Positions 9,242-20,500 are shown, counted from the first letter of the stretch. The stretch is DNA of 64,000 nucleotides from Mycobacterium kyorinense (GCF_002101735.1 NZ_LQPE01000003.1:19107-83106), one strand, 5' to 3'. Translations and numbers: made by a program. Notes: a model not told the origin generated them from the sequence alone.

Positions 9242-10109
9242 TCGCGGAAATCCTGGCCTTTCACTTCCCTTGCCCGTGCTGCGAAATGAAGGTGGAACGT
9301 TGTGTCGCCCGGTTCAGCCGCCCGGCAGCATAGCCCAATACCCGCGCTATTGGCATGAAACCCAGAAGTTTTGGGTAAGTGCCCGCACGCCATTGTCTTG
9401 ACCGGCGGTTTCGCTGACATTACCTAATCGGAGACATATCGCAAGCTTGGCGCCGTCGCTGGACCCGCTTGACCCGTCGCATGATCAATGGGTAGACGTC
9501 GTCACCGCCATACCTTCCAGACCGCAAAAGCACTGCCGTCTGGGAATCACTGATCGGCTCGGTTTTCTCCTCGACGTTCATGGTGGGCGACAATGCCAAG
9601 CTGCGTGCCAAGCTGCACACCGCCAGGCAGGGCGGCAGCGACCGCGCATGGATCCAGCGGCGAAGGCAGCTACAGCATCGAGATCCCCGAGGATACCGCG
9701 CAGGAGAGGTGGGTGGCGCTGCCCCTCAAGCGCGAAGCCGCCCAGAACGGAACTCCATGCCCGGCCTATCCGCGCGCTGGTCAAGCACTAAAAAAGTGCG
9801 GCAGATCAACCCCAAGACAGCCGCGTAACGCCGTACTGCTCCGTTACGCACGTGCCATGCATTACGATCCCATATAGCGTTGAGAACAAGCCGTTATGGA
9901 GGCCGCCAGCATGGTTTACTCACCAAGATCTGGTCGCGCTCCCGCGGGGGCCGCTCGTTTGAAGTGATCGCCGCAGGCTGGTCTGCGACGCTCACCGCAC
10001 TCGAGATGCCGGTCTGGCGTGTCGTGGCCGATGTGTAGTTGCATGGGCGGCCAGCTGACATGACGTCGGGTATGGAAACGGGTGGAGAGGATTCGCGATT
10101 TTCAGCGTT
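9242..10109. other. 868-base gap between glycosyltransferase and mmpS
   Basis: No intact gene is visible. The middle part (about 9511-9828) contains a shifted reading frame described separately as a possible pseudogene. The right part should hold the promoter of the mmpS-mmpL-mmpL operon; an A+T-richer stretch lies around 9850-9890, but I do not see a convincing -10/-35 pair. GGAGAGG at 10084-10090 precedes mmpS at a long distance. Confidence 0.5.
9511..9828 (+). pseudogene. Possible decayed 3' end of an unknown gene
   Basis: Three plus-strand frames in succession give protein-like text. The first, from 9511, contains AVWESLIGSVF then TFMVGDNAKLRAKL. The second, from about 9655, contains GSYSIEIPEDTAQERW and VALPLKREAAQ. 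The third ends KKVRQINPKTAA with a TAA at 9826. The segments look like one protein broken by frameshifts. I do not recognise the family. The alternative is chance open frames in high-G+C DNA. Confidence 0.3.
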
Positions 10110-10529
10110 TTGAGACGGGTGTGGATTCCGCTGGTCATACTTGTAGTCATCGCAGGCGGAGGTTTCACCGTGACACGACTCCACAATATATTCGGCAACG
10201 AGAAGCGGGCCTCGTATGCCGACACCAAAGTCAACGACACCAAACCGTTCAACCCCAAGCACCTGAAGTACGAAATTTTCGGGCCGCCGGGAACCACGGC
10301 CGACATCAGCTATTTCGACGTTAATGCCGACCCGCAACGAATCGAGGGGGCGCATTTGCCGTGGACGTTGGACATGGCAACAACCGAGGCGACGGCGGTG
10401 GGTAGCGTTGTGGCGCAGGGCGACAGCAACAGCATCGGCTGCCGCATCACCGTCGACGGTGAAGTCAAAGCCGAACGCATTTCGCACGAAGTGAACGCCT
10501 TTACCTTCTGCCTGCTGAAGGCCGCATGA
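10110..10529 (+). CDS. mmpS4: MmpS-family transport accessory protein
   Basis: A 139-residue membrane-anchored accessory protein of an MmpL transporter. One transmembrane segment (about residues 4-20, [15 protein letters not shown]) is followed by a periplasmic domain with the family's VTYEVFGPPGT-like strand, here [18 protein letters not shown], and two cysteines near the end. The start is uncertain: the TTG at 10110 is given, and the GTG at 10119 is the alternative. The stop overlaps the mmpL start (ATGA). It pairs with the two MmpL proteins that follow and likely helps export the glycolipid, as MmpS4 does for glycopeptidolipids and siderophores. Confidence 0.9.
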   Translation: MRRVWIPLVILVVIAGGGFTVTRLHNIFGNEKRASYADTKVNDTKPFNPKHLKYEIFGPPGTTADISYFDVNADPQRIEGAHLPWTLDMATTEATAVGSVVAQGDSNSIGCRITVDGEVKAERISHEVNAFTFCLLKAA

Positions 10530-13411
10530 GCGACATCTACCAGGGCAACCAGCACACCGCGCCGCCATTTGCAGCGCGGACAATCCATCGATTTTCGGTG
10601 CCGATCATCTTGGGGTGGGTTGCGCTGATCCTGCTCGTGGGCGCCACTGTCCCGTCACTGGAGGAAGTCGAAAAAGAGCACACGGTGTCGCTGAGTCCTC
10701 CGGACGCGCCGTCATTCAAGGCGGCGAACCGCGTAGTGGAAGACTTCAAGGAAGCTACTTCCGGCAGTGTGGCGATGATCGTCTTGGAAAGCCAGCAATC
10801 CCTGGGCGATGAGGCGCATCAGTACTACAGCCACTTGATTCGTCAACTCAAGGACGATCCAAAGCATGTACAGCACATTCAAGATTTCTGGGGGGACCCC
10901 CTTACGGCGGGCGCCGCGGAAAGCGCTGACGGCAAGGCCGTGTATGTCCAATTGGACCTCGCCGGTGAGTTGGGCCAAACCCTAGGCAACGAATCGACCG
11001 AAGCCGTCCGAAACATCGTGGCGCGCACGCCGCCACCGCCCGGGCTCAAGGTGTATGTCACCGGCCCGGCGGCAATCGCGGCGGATATGGGCCACAGCGG
11101 CGATCGAACCGTCGTCACAATCACCGTGGTAAGCCTCGTCGTCATTTTCACGACATTGCTCCTCGTCTACCGCTCGGTTGTCACCGTCATTGTTCTATTG
11201 CTCATGGTCGGGATAGAACTGCAGGTAGCCCGTGGTGTAGTCGCATTTCTCGGTCATCATCAGCTTATTGGTGGCCTCACTACCTACGTGGTTAATCTGC
11301 TGACGTCCCTCGCAATCGCGGCTGGAACCGACTACGGCATATTCTTCTTCGGTCGCTATCAAGAGGCGCGTCAAGCCGGCGAAGACCGGATAACTGCTTT
11401 TTACACCACATACCACGGGGTCGCGCGCGTTGTTCTGGCCTCCGGCCTGACAATCGCCGGCGCCCTTTTCTGCCTGAGCTTTACCCGGCTGTCTGCTTTC
11501 CAAGCCATCGGTGTCCCGTGCGCGGTGGGCATGGTCGTCGCAGTTGCGGTTGCGCTCACTCTGGTTCCGGCAGTTATCGCACTCGGCAGCCGGTTTAAGC
11601 TGTTCGAGCCTAAGCGCAATGTCAGGGGCCATGGATGGCGACGGATAGGGACGGCGATCGTTCGCTGGCCCGCGCCCATTTTCGCCGCGACAATGGCAGT
11701 CGCGCTCATCGGGTTGCTGGCGCTGCCCGGATACAAACCCAACTACGACGACCAGCAGTACATTCCCAAAGACATTCCCGGCAATCTCGGATACGCCGCT
11801 GCCCAGCGGCATTTCCCCCAGGCCCGCATGATGACGCCGGAGATCCTGTTGATCGAAGCCGATCATGACATGCGCAATCCGGCAGATATGTTGGTTTTGA
11901 ACAAACTGGCGAAGGGCGTCTTTGCCGTTCCGGGCATTTCCAGTGTGCAGGCCATAACCCGGCCAACTGGCGAACCGATCCAACACACGTCGATACCCTT
12001 CATGATGAGCATGGGACAGGCGAGCCAGCTGCAGAATATGCAATTCCAGAAAGCCCGCATGAATGACATGCTCAAGCAGGCCGATGATTTGGCGACAACG
12101 ATCAGTCTAATGCAGCGCATGTACGCGTTGATGCAACAACTTACCGCCACCACTCATCACATGGTCGGCGAGACGCACGAAATGGTCGCCATCACCGAAG
12201 AACTGCGGGATCACATTGCGGATTTCGAGGACTTCTGGCGGCCGATCCGCAGCTACTTCTACTGGGAGAAGCACTGCTACGACATCCCCATCTGCTGGTC
12301 GTTCAGATCCATCTTCGATTCCATCGACGGGATTGACGAGGTGAGCGACAAGCTCGAGGACCTTGTCAAGGACCTCGATCAGCTTGATCTGCTCATGCCG
12401 CAGCTGCTGACCCAGTTCCCGCCCATGATCGCCACTATGCAGAGCACGCGGACCATGATGCTGACGATGCACAGCACGATGTCCGGGATCTTCAACCAAA
12501 TGGAAGACTCGAGCGACAACGCGACGGCGATGGGTAAGGCGTTCGACGCCGCTAAGAACGACGATTCGTTCTATTTACCAGCGGAAGTCTTGAAGAACAA
12601 AGACGTCCAACGAATCTTGAAAGTCTTCGTGTCGCCGGACGGGAAGGCGACCCGGATGCTCATTTCCCAGCGCGGCGACCCCGCGACGGTTGAGGGTGTT
12701 TCACGGGTTGACGCGATAAAAACCGCGGCCGAGGAGGCACTCAAGGGAACACCGCTGGAAGACGCCAAGATTTACCTCACCGGCACGGCGGCGATGGTGA
12801 AAGACATCATCGACGGCTCCAAATACGATCTGTTGATCGCGGCCGTCGCGGCGCTCTGCTTGATTTTCATCATCATGCTGATCATGACGCGAAGCTTCAT
12901 TGCCGCCCTGGTGATCGTGGGCACCGTGGCGCTCTCACTTGGAGCATCGTTCGGGCTGTCGGTGCTCGTCTGGCAGTACCTTCTCGGCGTCCAAATACAC
13001 TGGGTCGTGCTGGCGATGTCGGTGATCGTCCTTTTGGCGGTGGGTTCTGACTACAACCTGCTGCTGGTGTCCCGCATGAAAGAGGAAATAGCGGCCGGGA
13101 TAAATACAGGCATCATCCGCGCCATGGCGGGTACGGGCAAGGTCGTCACGAACGCCGGCCTGGTGTTCGCCTTCACCATGATGTCCATGGTGGTCAGCGA
13201 CCTCCGCATCGTCGGCCAACTCGGTACCACCATCGGCCTCGGTCTGCTTTTCGACACGCTGGTCGTGCGCGCGTTCATGACGCCGTCCGTCGCCGCATTG
13301 TTGGGACGCTGGTTCTGGTGGCCGCAACAAGTGCGCCCCCGACCCGCCAGTGCATTACTTCGACCAGCCGGACCCCGTCCGTTGGTCCGTTCCCTGTTGC
13401 TCAAGGACTAA
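10526..13411 (+). CDS. mmpL4a: MmpL4-type RND lipid transporter (first of tandem pair)
   Basis: A 961-residue RND-superfamily inner-membrane transporter driven by protons. It has an N-terminal membrane helix, a periplasmic porter domain, a first helical bundle with the TDY proton-relay pair near residue 270, a long helical hairpin in the second periplasmic domain (about 480-700) with the CYDIPICW cysteine pair, and a second bundle with SDY near residue 840. Sequence and length match MmpL4. The tandem mmpS4-mmpL4a-mmpL4b order is the export module known from glycopeptidolipid loci, where both MmpL proteins are needed. Start ATG at 10526 is coupled to mmpS. Confidence 0.95.
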   Translation: MSDIYQGNQHTAPPFAARTIHRFSVPIILGWVALILLVGATVPSLEEVEKEHTVSLSPPDAPSFKAANRVVEDFKEATSGSVAMIVLESQQSLGDEAHQYYSHLIRQLKDDPKHVQHIQDFWGDPLTAGAAESADGKAVYVQLDLAGELGQTLGNESTEAVRNIVARTPPPPGLKVYVTGPAAIAADMGHSGDRTVVTITVVSLVVIFTTLLLVYRSVVTVIVLLLMVGIELQVARGVVAFLGHHQLIGGLTTYVVNLLTSLAIAAGTDYGIFFFGRYQEARQAGEDRITAFYTTYHGVARVVLASGLTIAGALFCLSFTRLSAFQAIGVPCAVGMVVAVAVALTLVPAVIALGSRFKLFEPKRNVRGHGWRRIGTAIVRWPAPIFAATMAVALIGLLALPGYKPNYDDQQYIPKDIPGNLGYAAAQRHFPQARMMTPEILLIEADHDMRNPADMLVLNKLAKGVFAVPGISSVQAITRPTGEPIQHTSIPFMMSMGQASQLQNMQFQKARMNDMLKQADDLATTISLMQRMYALMQQLTATTHHMVGETHEMVAITEELRDHIADFEDFWRPIRSYFYWEKHCYDIPICWSFRSIFDSIDGIDEVSDKLEDLVKDLDQLDLLMPQLLTQFPPMIATMQSTRTMMLTMHSTMSGIFNQMEDSSDNATAMGKAFDAAKNDDSFYLPAEVLKNKDVQRILKVFVSPDGKATRMLISQRGDPATVEGVSRVDAIKTAAEEALKGTPLEDAKIYLTGTAAMVKDIIDGSKYDLLIAAVAALCLIFIIMLIMTRSFIAALVIVGTVALSLGASFGLSVLVWQYLLGVQIHWVVLAMSVIVLLAVGSDYNLLLVSRMKEEIAAGINTGIIRAMAGTGKVVTNAGLVFAFTMMSMVVSDLRIVGQLGTTIGLGLLFDTLVVRAFMTPSVAALLGRWFWWPQQVRPRPASALLRPAGPRPLVRSLLLKD

Positions 13412-13433
13412 GCGGGTGCTTGGTGAACACCGC

Positions 13434-16349
13434 ATGAGCACGGGACACGCCCGGCCCCCCTTGATAGGCCGGACAATCCACCGGTTTTCGGTGCTAGTCA
13501 TCCTGGGTTGGGTAGCTCTGACATTGCTCGTGACTTTCGCGGTTCCATCGCTCGAGCGAGTCGGACAAGAGCATTCCGTCTCAATGAGTCCCCAAGACGC
13601 GCCGTCGGTCCAGGCCATGGTGCGAATGGGCAAGGACTTCCAAGAGTCCGATTCGGACAGCTTCGCGATGATCGTGCTGGAGGGGCAACAGCCGCTCGGC
13701 GAAGACGCTCACAAGTACTACGCCGAGTTGGTTCGCAAATTACGCGACGACTCCAAGCATGTTCAGCACGTACAGGATTTGTGGGGAGATCGACTCACGC
13801 AGGCGGGCGCCCAGAGCCCCGACGGCAAGGCCGCATATGTGCAGTTGAACCTGGCCGGAAACCAGGGCACGCCCTTAGGCGAAGAATCCGTCGCGGCCGT
13901 CCGCGATCTCGTCAATAGCACGCCGCCACCTCCCGGGGTGAAGGCCTACGTGACCGGCGCGGCGCCGCTTATCACCGATATGCAGCACAGCGGCAACAAA
14001 TCCATCTTGAAGATCACCGCGGTAACCGTCGCGATGATCTTCACGATGCTGCTCCTGGTCTACCGCTCGGTCATTACCGTGGTTCTGCTATTGGTCACGG
14101 TCGGGATCGAATTGGGTGCGGCCCGCGGAATCGTCGCGTTTCTTGGTCATAACAATATTCTTGTCCTCTCGACGTTTGCTATTAACCTGCTGGTGTCCCT
14201 CGGCATCGCGGCCGGAACCGACTACGCGATATTCTTCTTCGGGCGATATCAAGAGGCGCGACAGGCCGGCGAGGACCCGGAAACCGCCTTCTACACCACC
14301 TATGGCAGCGTCGCCAAGGTAGTCTTGGCTTCCGGCCTGACCATCGCGGGGGCACTGTTCTGTCTGAGCTTCACGCGCATGCCCTACTTCCAAACCATGG
14401 GCGTCCCCTGCGCCATCGGCATGTTTGTTGCCGTCGCCGTTGCGCTGACGCTGGTCCCGGCAGTTATCGGCCTGGGCAGCCGCTTTGGGCTATTCGACCC
14501 CAAGCGCATGATCGGGGTCCGTCGCTGGCGCCGGGTCGGCACCGCGATTGTCCGCTGGCCTGCGCCCATCCTGACAGCCACTTGCGCGATTGCGCTGATC
14601 GGTCTAGTGACGCTGCCAGGCTATAAGACGAGCTACAACGACCGACTCTACATACCTCAAGACCTTCCCGCAAACATGGGATACGCGGCCGCTGACCGGC
14701 ATTTTTCCCAGTCGCGAATGATGCCAGATATTTTGATGATCGAGTCCGATCACGATATGCGTAATCCGGCGGACTTTCTGGTACTGAATAAACTAGCCAA
14801 GGGCGTCTTTCGGGTGCCGGGAATCTCCCGGGTACAGGGCATAACCCGGCCCGAGGGAACACCGATCGGCCACACGTCGATCCCGTTCCTGCTAAGTCTG
14901 CAAAATGCAACCCAGCTAGAAGTTATGCAGTATGTGAAGGCGCGCACCAGCGACATGCTCAAGCAGGCCGACGACATGGCGAAGATGATCGGCATCATGC
15001 AGCACATGTACGGCCTCATGCAACAGATGAACAGCATCACGCATTCCACAATCACCCAAACAAAGGAAATGAAGCTCATCACCGATGAATTGCGTGATCA
15101 CGTCGCGGATTTCGAAGATTTCTGGCGGCCGATCCGCAGCTACTTCTATTGGGAAAAGCATTGCTATGACATCCCGATCTGCTGGTCGCTGAGATCCATT
15201 TTCGATGGAATCGACGGTGTTGACGAGCTCACAGATAAAATGGGCGACCTCATCAAGGACCTCGATCAAATCGATGTGCTGATGCCTCAGATGATTCAAA
15301 ATTTCCCGACCATGATCGCTACCATGCAAAGCATGCGGACCATGATGCTGACGATGCACAGCACCATGTCCGGCATCTTCAACGAGATGGACGAAATGAG
15401 CGATAACGCCATGGCATTGGGCCAGGCGTTCGACGCCGCCAAGAACGACGATTCCTTCTACCTGCCCCCGGAAGTTTTCGAAAACAAAGACTTCAAACGC
15501 GCGATGAGTTCCTTCCTGTCCCCCGACGGTAGGTCTGCCCGGTTCATAATTTCACAGCGCGGCGATCCCGCGTCGGTCGAGGGCACAGCACGTATCGACA
15601 AGGTCAAGACGGCCGCCGAGGAGGCACTCAAAGGGACGCCGTTGTCCAACGCCAAAATCTATCTTGCCGGGACGGCAGCGACCTACAAGGACTGGGGAGA
15701 CGGCTCCAAATACGATCTCCTGATCGCGGGAGTAGGCTCGCTCTGCCTCATTTTCATCATCATGCTCATCATCACGCGGAGCTTTATCGCCGCGCTGGCT
15801 ATTGTGGGCACGGTAGCCCTCTCGTTGGGGGCGTCCTTTGGGCTTTCGGTGCTAATTTGGCAATACATTCTCGGGATAAGATTGCACTGGATGGTGCTTC
15901 CGATGTCGGTGATCATCCTGTTGGCAGTGGGGTCTGACTACAACCTGCTGCTGGTATCCCGCATGAAAGAGGAAATCGCCGCCGGGATAAACACGGGCAT
16001 CATCCGCGCCATGGGCGGTACCGGGAAGGTCGTGACGAACGCGGGCCTGGTGTTCGCGTTCACGATGATGTCCATGGCAGTCAGTGACCTGACCATCATT
16101 GCTCAAGTCGGTACGACCATCGGTCTCGGTCTGTTGTTCGACACGTTGGTTGTGCGCTCGTTCATGACGCCGTCGATTGCCGCCCTGCTCGGACGCTGGT
16201 TCTGGTGGCCGCAAGTGGTGCGCCAGCGCCCGGCAAGCGCCCTGCTTCGGCCGTACGGACCGCGTCCGCTGGTTCGATCCTTATTGCTAAGGGATGAGGA
16301 CGACGACGCGATCACGGCCCCCATCCCGAGACCGGTGGCACGAGGCTGA
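13434..16349 (+). CDS. mmpL4b: MmpL4-type RND lipid transporter (second of tandem pair)
   Basis: A 971-residue paralogue of the preceding MmpL with the same architecture: proton-relay TDY near residue 262 and SDY near 833, the CYDIPICW disulfide candidate in the helical hairpin domain, and a cytoplasmic arginine-rich tail. The ATG at 13434 (MSTGHARPP) was chosen over an upstream frame beginning at 13350, because the extra 28 residues lie inside the first mmpL gene and have no family match. The 22-base gap shows co-transcription. The two transporters probably act as a hetero-complex in export of the surface glycolipid. Confidence 0.95.
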   Translation: MSTGHARPPLIGRTIHRFSVLVILGWVALTLLVTFAVPSLERVGQEHSVSMSPQDAPSVQAMVRMGKDFQESDSDSFAMIVLEGQQPLGEDAHKYYAELVRKLRDDSKHVQHVQDLWGDRLTQAGAQSPDGKAAYVQLNLAGNQGTPLGEESVAAVRDLVNSTPPPPGVKAYVTGAAPLITDMQHSGNKSILKITAVTVAMIFTMLLLVYRSVITVVLLLVTVGIELGAARGIVAFLGHNNILVLSTFAINLLVSLGIAAGTDYAIFFFGRYQEARQAGEDPETAFYTTYGSVAKVVLASGLTIAGALFCLSFTRMPYFQTMGVPCAIGMFVAVAVALTLVPAVIGLGSRFGLFDPKRMIGVRRWRRVGTAIVRWPAPILTATCAIALIGLVTLPGYKTSYNDRLYIPQDLPANMGYAAADRHFSQSRMMPDILMIESDHDMRNPADFLVLNKLAKGVFRVPGISRVQGITRPEGTPIGHTSIPFLLSLQNATQLEVMQYVKARTSDMLKQADDMAKMIGIMQHMYGLMQQMNSITHSTITQTKEMKLITDELRDHVADFEDFWRPIRSYFYWEKHCYDIPICWSLRSIFDGIDGVDELTDKMGDLIKDLDQIDVLMPQMIQNFPTMIATMQSMRTMMLTMHSTMSGIFNEMDEMSDNAMALGQAFDAAKNDDSFYLPPEVFENKDFKRAMSSFLSPDGRSARFIISQRGDPASVEGTARIDKVKTAAEEALKGTPLSNAKIYLAGTAATYKDWGDGSKYDLLIAGVGSLCLIFIIMLIITRSFIAALAIVGTVALSLGASFGLSVLIWQYILGIRLHWMVLPMSVIILLAVGSDYNLLLVSRMKEEIAAGINTGIIRAMGGTGKVVTNAGLVFAFTMMSMAVSDLTIIAQVGTTIGLGLLFDTLVVRSFMTPSIAALLGRWFWWPQVVRQRPASALLRPYGPRPLVRSLLLRDEDDDAITAPIPRPVARG

Positions 16350-16533
16350 CCCGCGCTCGTCGATAGCTGCCACGCGGGCGAGCGGTAGTGCTGTTTGCAT
16401 CGAATTTTCAAAAGGTTTGCCTGTCAGAATGTTTGCATCGCCGCGCAAAAGGGCAAACACCACGCCGGTGACGTCTAGCTGCACAAGTGTTGCACCATGC
16501 GGTTATGCGCTGACGCCCGAAAGACCTTCGTCG

Positions 16534-16550
16534 CGGCGCCTTCGGCGCCG
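16534..16550. terminator. GC-rich hairpin downstream of mmpL4b
   Basis: A perfect 7-bp stem, CGGCGCC and GGCGCCG with a TTC loop, lies 185 bases after the mmpL4b stop and about 85 bases before the next gene. There is no T-run. It could be a weak terminator or part of the leader of the hemophore-like gene. Confidence 0.35.
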
Positions 16551-16635
16551 TCGGTATCTAGAGGTTGCGAAAAGGCGAGGCAAGGTTTGCGCCAAGCCGT
16601 TAGAGTCGGTGGAATCAGTTGGGAGGAGACCACAA

Positions 16636-16962
16636 ATGACGAAACTGTCGTTGACCAGGATGGCGGTGGCGATTGGCGGTCTGGCATTGTCCTTGACCGC
16701 CGGAGCCGGAATCGCGTCCGCAGACCCCGCTCTGGACCCGATCGTCAACACAACCTGTACTTACCCGCAGGCGGTGGCGGCGTTGAACGCGGAGAACCCG
16801 GAAGCTGCAGCGCAATTCAACGCATCGCCGCCCGCGCAGTCCGCGTTGCGTCAGTTCCTCGCCGCGCCGCCGAGTCGACGTGCACAGATGGCCCAACAGA
16901 TTCAGGGTTCGCCGTACTTTGGCGTTATCCAGCAGATTGCAGCCACCTGCAACAACTACTGA
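16636..16962 (+). CDS. Secreted hemophore-related protein
   Basis: A 108-residue exported protein. A signal peptide (about residues 1-32, hydrophobic IGGLALSLTAGAGIASA) ends in ASA before DPALDP. The mature part has two cysteines, CTYPQAVAAL and ATCNNY at the very end, plus a predicted helical NPEAAAQFNA region, the pattern of the mycobacterial hemophore-related (Rv0203-like) family that binds heme outside the membrane. The ATG at 16636 has a strong GGGAGGAG ribosome site 15 bases upstream. Heme binding is inferred from family resemblance; the MmpL genes just upstream are of the lipid type, not the heme-uptake MmpL3/MmpL11 type. Confidence 0.8.
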   Translation: MTKLSLTRMAVAIGGLALSLTAGAGIASADPALDPIVNTTCTYPQAVAALNAENPEAAAQFNASPPAQSALRQFLAAPPSRRAQMAQQIQGSPYFGVIQQIAATCNNY

Positions 16963-17002
16963 GTCATCCCCGCATATCCGACGAAGCAGTAGCGCCGTCG
17001 AG

Positions 17003-18553
17003 CTAGATTTCCCCCGCGTCGATGGCTTTCTTGACTTCTTGCGCGTGGGCAATTTGCTGCGCGGTGTAGCCGATGAGCAGCGCCACCCCGCTGACGAGGA
17101 CCGCCGCGCCGGCCAGCCACAGCAACCCATAGGTGAAGCCGTGGTCCAGTGCATTCAACTGGGCGGTGTTCATCTCCTTCACCGGCCGGTTGATGCCGCC
17201 CAAGCGCAGCGTGCGCAATGTGATGGCGGCCTGGACGACGGCTAGCACCACCGGTCCGCCGAGGCACCGCAGCATCAGCGAGATCGCCGATGTGGGCCCG
17301 ATCCGGTCGACGCCGACGCTGGCGATCACCGACAATGCAAGCGGGACATCGATCATCCCGATACCGAACGCGCCGACGGAGAGCGGCACCACCACGTTCG
17401 GGAAGTACGGAACGCCGCGATTGAGCGTCGAGCCGTACAGCATGGCGACAAGCACCACGATGCAGCCGGCTATCACCACCACCCGCGGCGGGAACCACGA
17501 CACCAGCCGCGACGAGGTGCCCGCACCGGCGCTCACAGCAACGGCAAACGGGATGAAGGCGAAGCCCGCTCGCAGCGCGCTGTAACCCATGATCTCTTGC
17601 ACATACACCGCCACCAGCACCGTCACGGTGAACAGCAGCCCACCGGCCAGGAAGATGGCGGCGAACGTGGGAAGCCGGTTGCGGTCGACGAACAGGCTGA
17701 ACGGCACAATGGGGTTCTCGGCCGTGCGCTCCACTAGGACGAATGCCACAAAAGCGCCCAGTGCAACCACACCCGAACCGATGGCCGCGGGCGACAGCCA
17801 CCCCTTCTCCGGTCCTATCGAAAAGCCGAAAACCGCAGCGCCACAGACCAGCGTGGCCAGTACCGATCCACTGACGTCGAGCTTCATCCGTGTGCTCTGG
17901 GTTTCGTTCAGCGTTGCGTGGGCGCGGTAGATCACCAGCAGCCCTATCGGCACGTTCATCAAAAACGCTAGCCGCCAGGACAACTCGGTGAGCGCCCCAC
18001 CCACCACCAAACCTGCCACCAAACCGAAACTGGCCGTCGCGCCGAACACCGCCGTAGCGGCGTTGCGGACCGGGCCCCTCGGAAACATGGTCGCGATCAG
18101 AGCAAAACAGATCGGCGCGGAGATCCCGGCGGCCACACCCTGCAGCAACCGGGCCAACACGAGGCTGGCCTCGTCCCATGCGATGCCACACAGCGCCGAG
18201 GCGACGGTGAACACGGCAACCCCGACGATGAACGTGCGCTTGCGGCCGATGGCGTCGCCGAGGCGGCCACCGAGCAGGATCAGACCGCCGAAGGTCAGCA
18301 CATAGGCGGTGATTACCCAGCTGCGTCCGGCATCGGACAGACCAAGCTCGTGCTGAATCTTAGGAAGCGCAATGATCGCAATCGAGCCGTCCATCGTCAC
18401 CATCAGCTGCATGCCGCCGATGGCGATAACCACGTCGACGAATCGGCGAGACAGCAGCCGAGTCGGCGTTTCGACCGACATCGGGGTCACGCGTTCGGTG
18501 CATTCTGTCGCGCCGCGCGGTCCTGCCTGCTCTGCATCGTCGCGAGCCGCCAT
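17003..18553 (-). CDS. MFS drug-efflux transporter, DHA2 (EmrB/QacA) family, 14 TM
   Basis: A 516-residue major-facilitator permease with about fourteen hydrophobic segments. The loop 2-3 motif A reads GGRLGDAIGRKRTF, and a GGALTELSWRLAFLMNVPIG segment is typical of DHA2 proton-driven multidrug exporters. It ends in a charged tail. An in-frame ATG at 18481 (MSVETPTRLL) is a possible shorter start; no decisive ribosome site is visible at either. It converges on the hemophore-like gene and diverges from the O-methyltransferase. The substrate could be a drug or a metabolite of the neighbouring pathway. Confidence 0.88.
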   Translation of the reverse strand: MAARDDAEQAGPRGATECTERVTPMSVETPTRLLSRRFVDVVIAIGGMQLMVTMDGSIAIIALPKIQHELGLSDAGRSWVITAYVLTFGGLILLGGRLGDAIGRKRTFIVGVAVFTVASALCGIAWDEASLVLARLLQGVAAGISAPICFALIATMFPRGPVRNAATAVFGATASFGLVAGLVVGGALTELSWRLAFLMNVPIGLLVIYRAHATLNETQSTRMKLDVSGSVLATLVCGAAVFGFSIGPEKGWLSPAAIGSGVVALGAFVAFVLVERTAENPIVPFSLFVDRNRLPTFAAIFLAGGLLFTVTVLVAVYVQEIMGYSALRAGFAFIPFAVAVSAGAGTSSRLVSWFPPRVVVIAGCIVVLVAMLYGSTLNRGVPYFPNVVVPLSVGAFGIGMIDVPLALSVIASVGVDRIGPTSAISLMLRCLGGPVVLAVVQAAITLRTLRLGGINRPVKEMNTAQLNALDHGFTYGLLWLAGAAVLVSGVALLIGYTAQQIAHAQEVKKAIDAGEI

Positions 18554-18681
18554 AGCCGGCTACCCTACTCGAACCTCGTCATAGGCGAGGACGAAATACG
18601 AACGGGTCGCGGCCCATTGGTGCGTACGACTTCTATCTGATCACCGATCTGCCTGTGGCGGGATGTGTAACGTCGACTTGC

Positions 18682-19374
18682 ATGGGACTGGGCAGCCAGC
18701 TGATTAGCCAAATAGCGGCGGTCATCTATCGCCCTACAGACGAGGCAGCTGGGGAGTATCACAAGTGGTACTACGGGACCGCAGTGCACTTGAAAACGAA
18801 GTGGATGGGTGTCGCTTGCCTGAAGTCGGTTAGCGACATGTGGAACTACCAGGAAATCCTGTCCGATCTGAAGCCGTCGGTGGTTGTCGAATTCGGAACA
18901 GCTTTCGGCGGTTCCGCCCTGTTTTTCGCCAGCGTCATGAGACAGCTGGGCCAACCGTTCAAGGTGCTCACGGTGGATGTGACCGATAAGCATGTCGATC
19001 CCGCGGCTCGCCGCGATCCCGATATCGTATTCGTAAAATCACCATCGACGGATCCGATGGTGGCCCAAAAAATCCAACTCCTGAAAACCGAACTGCCCGG
19101 CAAGACCTTCGCGATCCTGGACAGCGACCACACCATGAAGCACGTGCTGTCTGAGATGAGACTCTTACGTCCGCTGCTTGGCACCGGCGATTACTTGGTC
19201 GTCGAAGACTCCAACATCAACGGTCACCCCGTCCTGCCGGGATGGGGTGCGGGGCCATACGAAGCCATCGAGGCGTACGAGCGTGAGTTTCCCCACGACT
19301 ACAAGCATGACACGGCGCGTGAGCGCAAATTCGGCTGGACGTTCGCGCCATGCGGCTTTCTGATCCGCAACTAG
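18682..19374 (+). CDS. Rhamnosyl O-methyltransferase, CmcI/cephalosporin hydroxylase family
   Basis: A 230-residue SAM- and metal-dependent O-methyltransferase. The stretch EYHKWYYG, KSVSDMWNYQEIL, VVEFGTAFGGSA (SAM site), AILDSDHTMKHVL and VVEDSNINGHPVLPG matches the mycobacterial rhamnosyl O-methyltransferases, for example Rv2959c of phenolic glycolipids and the Rmt enzymes of glycopeptidolipids. It should methylate a rhamnose hydroxyl on the surface glycolipid, which links it to the locus at the left end despite the two unrelated genes between. The ATG at 18682 is given; a GTG at 18655 would add 9 residues. It has its own transcript, divergent from the MFS gene. Confidence 0.9.
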   Translation: MGLGSQLISQIAAVIYRPTDEAAGEYHKWYYGTAVHLKTKWMGVACLKSVSDMWNYQEILSDLKPSVVVEFGTAFGGSALFFASVMRQLGQPFKVLTVDVTDKHVDPAARRDPDIVFVKSPSTDPMVAQKIQLLKTELPGKTFAILDSDHTMKHVLSEMRLLRPLLGTGDYLVVEDSNINGHPVLPGWGAGPYEAIEAYEREFPHDYKHDTARERKFGWTFAPCGFLIRN

Positions 19375-19451
19375 CGATATCCAGATAAGCAGTACCTGCG
19401 GTAACCTCATTCTCGAAGCGTCTTTGTTGCGCGGCGGAAGAGGAGAGCGCG

Positions 19452-20465
19452 ATGGCTGGCCCGGACCAGGAAGTCGAAGTAACGCGCGGCGAGCGCTTCA
19501 TCAAGACAGCGGTGGAAATCCTCGGCGAAACCGGGCGCACCGATTTCACGGTCCAAGAAGTGGTCGCCCGCTCCAAGACGTCACTGCGGGCGTTCTACCA
19601 GCATTTCGCCAGCAAGGACGAGTTGCTGCTCGCCCTGTTCGACAGGACCATGGCTCAGACGGCGCGGGCCTGGCGCGCCGAGACCACCGGGCTGGACAGC
19701 ACCGCAGCGATGAAGCTGGTGATCGACCGCATCAGCGCACAACCCGAATCGACTAGGCAGGACAGCCTCAACCGGGCGCTCAGCCTCTACAACCAGCACC
19801 TCGCCGAAACCCGCCCCCGCGACTACGCCCGGGTTCTCTTGCCGCTGCACCAGCTGATTCGCGACATCGTGCAGCGCGGCATAACCGAAGGGGTTTTCCG
19901 GCCCGGCATCGACGCCAGTGCGGCGGCTGCGATCGTCATGCAGACCGTGCTAGGGGCACAGCGATTGCATTGGCTGGGAGCCGAATTGAGCGGGGCGCCG
20001 ATTGACGCCGCGCAACTCTACGACTTTTGCATTCGCGCGCTCGGCGCCGACGACGAGCGCGAGGTGACAGCGCCGACGCTAGGCAAATTGTTCGACCAGA
20101 TCGGGCTGCGGGATGCCGCTACCGACGACGGATACGCGATGGAATTGCCGGTAAGCCCGCAGGTGGTCAACACCTCCGGGGCGGTTCAGGGCGGGCTGCT
20201 GGCCACGCTCGCCGACGTCGCCGGCGGACAGCTGGGGCTGAACTATCTGCCCGCCGGCGCCGGGCTGACCACCGCCGACCTGTTCATCCGTTACCTGCGG
20301 CCGATCACCGCCGGTTCGGCTCGGGCGGTGGCCCGGGTGCTGCGGGCCGGGCGGCGTGCCGTCGTCACCCAGGTGGACATCTTCGGCAACGGCGACGACG
20401 AACTCGCCGCCACCGCCACAGTGAATTTCGCGGTCGTCAACGGCCGAGAGGCCGATCGGCACTAA
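19452..20465 (+). CDS. TetR-family regulator fused to a PaaI-type hotdog thioesterase domain
   Basis: A 337-residue two-part protein. Residues 1 to about 205 are a TetR repressor with helix-turn-helix VQEVVARSKTSLRAFYQHF near 35-53 and a helical ligand domain. Residues 225-332 are a hotdog fold of the PaaI/thioesterase class, with NTSGAVQGGLLATLADVAGG and a TADLFIRYLRP strand. The fusion suggests an acyl-CoA sensor or an enzyme tethered to a DNA-binding part. No frameshift or stop separates the two parts. It is followed by an amidohydrolase gene whose promoter has a 17-bp perfect palindrome, a likely operator for this protein. The ATG has AGAGGAGAG upstream. Confidence 0.85.
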   Translation: MAGPDQEVEVTRGERFIKTAVEILGETGRTDFTVQEVVARSKTSLRAFYQHFASKDELLLALFDRTMAQTARAWRAETTGLDSTAAMKLVIDRISAQPESTRQDSLNRALSLYNQHLAETRPRDYARVLLPLHQLIRDIVQRGITEGVFRPGIDASAAAAIVMQTVLGAQRLHWLGAELSGAPIDAAQLYDFCIRALGADDEREVTAPTLGKLFDQIGLRDAATDDGYAMELPVSPQVVNTSGAVQGGLLATLADVAGGQLGLNYLPAGAGLTTADLFIRYLRPITAGSARAVARVLRAGRRAVVTQVDIFGNGDDELAATATVNFAVVNGREADRH

Positions 20466-20500
20466 ACCTCCGCTTGCCTATTACGCATTACAGATCAAGA

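Noticed and set aside
11195..12043. Minus-strand frame of 282 codons inside mmpL4a
   Set aside because: Antisense to a certain transporter gene and without recognisable motifs.
13350..13433. N-terminal extension of the second mmpL gene
   Set aside because: The 28 extra codons lie inside the end of the first mmpL and have no similarity to MmpL N-termini; the ATG at 13434 fits the family.
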